Below, piece after piece: positions 58,700 to 64,000 of a stretch of DNA of 64,000 bases. The stretch comes from Antilocapra americana. Its lineage: Eukaryota; Chordata; Mammalia; Artiodactyla; Antilocapridae. The translations under genes and the position numbers were made by a program. Positions within the stretch are counted from its first letter, which is position 1. The number at the start of each line of letters is the position of its first letter. Location of the stretch: NCBI GenBank assembly GCA_007570785.1, contig ML664199.1, forward strand, positions 23,945,915 to 24,009,914, written 5' to 3'. A model generated the notes under the pieces. The model ran no database searches. It was not told where the DNA came from and worked only from the letters and a program-made list of their open reading frames with translations.

Positions 58700-60880
58700 G
58701 AGGTGCAGCAATTCAGAAGATGGGACCCTAAAAATAGAACCTCTTCTCCCCCACTAAAAAGCCAATTTACAGCAGCACCTTTTACGTGGTACATTGTGTC
58801 TGAATATCAAAAAGGAAAAAAATCACTAGATGTCCTAAAAGGCAAAAACCAGTTTGAAGAGAAAGAGCAAGCATCAGAACCAGACTTAGATATGGAAGGA
58901 ATGTTGGAATTATCAAACAGGGAATTTAAAACAACTATGATTAATATGCTAAGGGCTCTAATGCATTAGATAGGCAGCATGCAAGAACAGGTAGGGATTG
59001 CAAACTGGCAGGTGGTAAGTCCAAGAAAGAACTGAAAAGAAATGCTGCAGATCAAAAACACTGCAATAGAAATAATGACTTTTAGAGGCTTATTAGTAGA
59101 TTTAACACAACCGAGGAAAGAGTTTCTGAGCTTAAGGATGTCTCAATAGAAACCTCTCAAACTGAAAAGCAAAGAGAACAAAGACAAAATGATAAACAAA
59201 AATCCATAACAGAATGGAATATCCAAAAATTGTGGGATAACTACAAGAGGTGTAATATATACATAATGGGAATACAGAAAGGAGAAGAAAGAGAAAAATA
59301 AATAAAATAAATATTTGACACAACAATAACTGAGGATTCTATACCCTGCAAAATAACTCCTTCATCAATAGTAAGGGAGAAATAAAGACTTTCTGAGACA
59401 AACAAAAATTGAGGGAATTTGTTACCAGGAGACCTGCCTTGCAAAAAATGTTAAAAGAAGTTCCTTAGAGAGAAGAAAAGCTGCATAGGTCAAAACCTTG
59501 AATCTACATAAAGAAAGAACATTGGAGAAGGAATAAGTGATGGTAAAAGAAAAAATAGTTCAAAATAATAATAGCAACAATGAATCTGATTAAGTATACC
59601 TATCTACCTTCCACATATATGTATGTCTATGCATAAATAAGTATATATTACATAATATGTAAGTATATTGAGAAGGGCATGGCAACCCACTCCAGGATTC
59701 TTGCCTGGAGAGTCCCATGGACAGAAGAGCCTGGTGGGCTACAACCCGTGGGGTTGCAGAGAGTTGAACATGACTGAGTGGCTAACACACACACAGATGT
59801 AAATGTGTATATATTATGTGTATTGACACACATGTGAAAGGAATATCAGCAATGACACAACGGACAAGAGGAAGGACTTAGGAACACTTTATTATTATAA
59901 GGTACCCACACTGTATAGTGTTATTCAAAAGTAGACTTGTATTAGTTGTAAATGTGTATTGCAATCTCTAGGACAATCACTGAAAAAATTGTTTTAAAGA
60001 TACAACAGATATGCTAAGACAGGAGAGAAAATGCAATCATATAAACTGCTCAATTAAGACTATAAAAAGCAAAGGAGAATAGAAAACAAAATAGGAACAA
60101 AAATCAAAGACAATAAATAAAAAACAGACAAATGTGGTAAATGTTAATCCAACAATATCAACAATCACTTTTAATAGCAATAGTCTAAATGTACAAATTA
60201 AAAGAGACTGTCGTGGTGGATTAAAAATAAACAAGACCCAACTATATGCTGTCTACAAGAAACCCACTTTAAATATAAAGATACATATAAGTGAAAAATA
60301 ATGCGATATGGAAAGATATACCACGCTAACATTAATCAAAAGAAAGCTGCAATAGCTATAAATGAGAAACAATGCAAATCACTAATATTAGTAATGAAAG
60401 AGGGGACAGGACCACAGATACCTTGGGCATTAAAAAGATAATAAAGAAATATTATGAACAAATCTATGCAGATTTAATAAAGAAAATGGGCCAATTTCTT
60501 TAAAGACACAATCTGCCAAAATTCACACAAGAAAAACACTAAGAGACAATCTGAATAAGTCTATTAAAGAAATTGAATCAGTAATTAATAAACTTCTCAA
60601 ACAGAAAGCACCAGACCCAGATGGGTTCACTCGTGGATTCTAGCAACATTTAAGGAAGAAATTATGCCAAATTGTCTAACAATTTCTTTCAGAAGACAGA
60701 AGCAGAGGGACTACTTCCTAACTCATTCTATGAGGTCAGCATTATAACATACACCTCACTAAAGATGATACACAGACGGCACATGAAATGATACACCACA
60801 TCATATGTCATCAAGGATATGCAAAGTAAAACAACAGTGACATGCCACTGCACACGATTATTAATAGAATGGCCAAAATT
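58700..60880 (+). mobile_element. L1 LINE with ORF1 and ORF2 remnants
   Basis: It begins with an ORF1-like frame (MEGMLELSNREFKTTMINML). It passes through endonuclease-region sequence (CTGTCTACAAGAAACCCACT) and an RT-region piece (CCAGACCCAGATGGGTTCAC), and ends at L1 3' words near 60870. Deletions and stops are frequent, and a SINE interrupts it. Confidence 0.82.
59669..59796 (+). mobile_element. Bov-A/Bov-tA SINE fragment within L1
   Basis: GGCATGGCAACCCACTCCAG, then ATTCTTGCCTGGAGAGTCCC and GGTTGCAGAGAGTTGAACAT. The tRNA-derived head is missing. Confidence 0.85.
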
Positions 60881-62227
60881 CAGAACAATGGCAACATCCA
60901 GTGGTTACCAGGAGTTGCGGGGCAGAGAGAGTGGTGGCTTGTGCAAGCTTCCTGATGGGAGGGACTGGCTGTGCCGAGAACTGGGTCTTGCTCTGGTGGG
61001 CAAGGCCACACTCAGGAAATCTTTAATCCAATTTTCTGCTGATGGGTGGGGCGTGAGCCCTTTCTATTAGTTGTTTGGCCTGAGGCAGCCCAATCCTGGA
61101 GTCTACAGTCTCTGTGGAAAGGCTATGGGCTGGGCTGTGCACGAGCAAGTGACCAGCTTCCTGATATCACCGAGGCAGGCTAGTTCCCCACTGCTCTGCT
61201 CTGCTCCAGGCCGACCCATACCAAGGACACAACCTCCGTGAGGAGCACTGAGAGCTGAGTGGCACTGCAGAGCTGCCAGCTCCAAGTTCCACGGGTCCTG
61301 CCAATAGTCACACCTTCTCCCACCACCAACACAGGACCCAGGAAATGATGCCTGGGTCCTCGTCAGGCCTCGGATTTGCTGTCATACTTCACAGCCTAGG
61401 GCTGCGGTAGGCATCTGCTCTGCAGCCTTTTGAGAATGTGAAGAAATGTACCCCCTGGAACCCCAGCTGTGTTGGACAGGGCAGGCCTGAGTCCAGGGCA
61501 CAGTGCGCTGCTCATGGGGGTGCTGAGGCCTCCATGAAATCAGCTGAGCAGTCGTGCAGGGAACTCCAGGTGGCACCACTGAAGCTGTAGACTCTCCAGC
61601 CTGGGCCAGGAAGTTGGCATCTCAGGATCTGCTGGCTGTGCCTTCTTTGTCTCATGCTCAACTCTGCTCTGTTAGGATGGGAACTGTCAGAGACGCAGGA
61701 GGAGAGTGGGTGAAGGGGTCTGGGCGAGGCCCAGTGAGACTGGATGGAAACCGCCGCCAGCGGGCAGGGTGGCTGGAGCCCAGGTCCCCATCGCTGCCCA
61801 GAGTGGAGCAGCAAGTCCTCTTCCTGATGCTAGGACACCGGTGAAGGGTTGGAGAGCAGGACAAGGTCTGGGCCAATCTGGCTGTGTCAAGGATTTTCTG
61901 GATGAAAGTTGCTTCTGTGACATCTTTCCACCTTCAGACACACAATTCTGCTTCACTTCCAGGCTCCCTGGCAAGTGCTCCTCTCACGGGTCACTGGATC
62001 CTCTAGGCCACCTCCTTGTTTCAAGCTCAACCAACATCGAGAGCCAGGGCCCAGAGGAAGAGCTCAGGGTTGTCCTGAGAAGCCTTGAACACACACTGGT
62101 CATATGAGGAGTGGACTGCCTTCCTGCTCAGGCTCAGCGGGCAGCACACTGGCAAGGGAGTCAAGCTCCACCTCAAGGGGCTTTAACTGCATTTCTGATT
62201 CATTCACCCAACTCTCCCATGTTTGTA

Positions 62228-62440
62228 GGGCTTCCCTGTGGCTCAGTGGTAAAGAATCCTCCTGCAATGCAGGAGACACAGGTTCAATTCCTGGGTCTGG
62301 AAGATCCCCTGGAGGAGGAAATGAAAATCCACTCCAGCATTCTTGCCTGGAGAATCCCATGGACAGAGGAGTCTGGTGGGCTACAGTCCATAGCGTGGCA
62401 AAGAGTCAGACACGACTGAGCAATGAAGCATGCATGCACA
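62228..62440 (+). mobile_element. Bov-tA SINE, full length
   Basis: The head GGGCTTCCCTGTGGCTCAGT contains the A box and GGTTCAATTCC is a good B box. The tail is GCAAAGAGTCAGACACGACT followed by GCATGCATGCAC. It is one of the least decayed copies here. Confidence 0.93.
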
Positions 62441-63100
62441 GACCCCTGTCTGTGTGTGATTCCTGCCAGGGAAAAGCCAAACTGCAGACAGGTGAGTCTG
62501 TTAGGAAGCCCAGGCCTGAGGCTTTTCCTCCCTGATCTGCCAGGAGACTGGGGTTTCTGCCCACACTAAAGTCCCGGACACCACAGGGTGGCCAGCCGAG
62601 TACGCTGTCCCCAGTACCCGGGCAAAGGGACGCCTCACCCACTGAGGGCCTGGCCCACACCCAGGGAACCTGCCCTTCCGGGGCCTCCCAGCTCCTCGGG
62701 CCCCTCTTTCCCTGCAGCCACATGGTCTCCAAGAGGCAACGAGAACCAGAGACCAGCAGAGGCCCTTCAGAAACGCCTTGAGAACGTCATGACTGCCCTC
62801 AGGACAGAGGACACATGGGGGCCCAGGCTGCCCACAGTGGGCACAGTGGCCTTGACCTAGGGGCTGAGGGCTTCCACACCCCTACAACCCCACCCAGATG
62901 CTCAGGGGACCCATCTGGGACTAAGCTCCAATGCATGCGTCTGTGGAGGATGCCCAGCCTCGTGGAATGTCCGGGCGTGGAGGCGAGCCCCCGATTGGTG
63001 CCTGTCTTGAGACTGGCTCCCAAAATGCCTTTGTTCATTGAATCCTATCAACTCCATTTTATAGTCAAAAAAGATACTCAGAGGTGAAGTAAATGATTCA

Positions 63101-63271
63101 AGTGAAAGTAAAAGTGGTAGTTCGTTGTGTCCAACTATTTGTGACTCCATGGTCTGTCCATGAAAATCTCCAGGCAAGAATACTGGAGTGGGTCTTCTGG
63201 ACCCAGGGATTGAACCTGGGTATCCTGCACTGCAAGCAGAATCTTCACCATCTGAGCTACCAAGGAAGCCC
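63101..63271 (-). mobile_element. Bov-tA SINE
   Basis: The minus strand begins GGGCTTCCTTGGTAGCTCAG, with B box GGTTCAATCCC. It ends in a shortened BovB-type tail with ACTTTTACTTTCACT. Confidence 0.9.
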
Positions 63272-64000
63272 AAAAGGACCCCAAGTAAGAGATAAAAGTG
63301 AAGGTGTCACAATTTGAGTCCCATCTCACTCAGGAGCTGAAACTCTGAATACATCTGATTTCTATCCCTGATCAGAACTCGTTTGGGGATTAATGCTGGG
63401 CCAATTCACAAAGCAGAGAATCCCCTCATTGAGGAAGGACCAGTAAATGATACTCAGTGGTGGAGGAAGACTGGGCGGAGAGTTTGGAGGAGCTGCCAGC
63501 AGGAGGGGCGTCTGCCCGAGTCAGGACAACAGTGGGGCTTTAAATGGGCTTGGCCGGCTCACAGCATCCAGTCCAGCCCCACCTTGACACATGGAGGGCA
63601 CTGTCATGTGGGTGACAGTCCAGAGGAACTGGCTGGCAGGGCGGGATGCTGCACAGCTCTCACCTCGAGTCTTCTCATCCACACATGCCAAGCTCATTGG
63701 AGTGGGACTGCTAAGAAGTTATAAATTGTGCTTTTTATAGCTGCTCTACCTACAAGAAGTAATTATGCATTCTCTTCTTCAATGAAACAAAGACTTTGGT
63801 TTTAGAATGACTTTAATTAATGCAATTTTAACAAGACTGTTTAAGAGCTGACATCGAAGGTAAGAATCTTGCTTTGATGCACATGCCTCATGCCTTTTAA
63901 AACCTCATCCATCCCACCACAGTGAGGTTTTTTAAAGGGAAGTTAGCACCATCCGTGGATTTTAGATGCTCCTTCTTTCCTTGCTGAGTCCAGAAAGGAA

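Larger units (their letters stand above)
56632..64000 (-). other. SH3RF3 intron, partial, at least 7.4 kb
   Basis: The intron before the SH3-2 exon, open to the right edge. It is mostly old L1 and SINE sequence. 61.0-62.2 kb and 62.5-63.1 kb appear unique. The final 300 bases are AT-rich with homeobox- and SOX-like words. Confidence 0.8.

Overview
The window is nuclear DNA from a ruminant, almost certainly a bovid such as cattle. It carries BovB LINEs, tRNA-derived Bov-tA and CHR-type SINEs, a 3' fragment of a young bovine-type L1, and a 400-base run of N typical of a draft assembly. There is no prokaryotic gene organisation, CRISPR array, operon or phage.

One protein-coding gene can be supported: SH3RF3 (POSH2), a RING-type E3 ubiquitin ligase and scaffold with four SH3 domains. 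It is on the minus strand, and its interior fills the window. Seven consecutive coding exons are visible, in transcription order: 56631-56536, 46555-46202, 40283-40210, 29568-29398, 27896-27643, 19022-18712 and 4142-3814. Each has AG/GT splice borders, and their phases join without a frameshift or stop into about 529 codons. They encode the second half of SH3-2, the basic/serine-rich Rac-binding region, a short linker, the whole of SH3-3, two proline/serine-rich linkers and the region just before SH3-4. The start (RING, SH3-1, first half of SH3-2) lies beyond base 64000, and the last exon (SH3-4 and stop) lies left of base 1.

By region: 1-3.8 kb is the last intron, with a 38-bp minisatellite interrupted by the N gap. 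4.1-18.7 kb and 19-27.6 kb are introns with antisense BovB and L1 copies, SINEs and a few strong CTCF-like and RFX-like motifs. 27.6-29.6 kb holds two closely spaced exons. 29.6-40.2 kb contains a nested L1/BovB complex and a CpG-rich patch. 40.3-46.2 kb holds a second CpG-rich patch and a TSD-flanked L1 insertion. 46.6-56.5 kb is repeat-poor. 56.6-64 kb is mostly old L1 sequence with SINEs.

The most interesting local observation is beside the SH3-2 exon (56536-56631). Its last bases and 5' splice site appear to have been copied into the following intron as a decaying array with a period of about 40 bp. One copy would be an exactly in-frame alternative donor, adding 27 mostly proline codons. 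A 21-base homopolymer starts six bases past the normal donor. I found no wholly new biological system.
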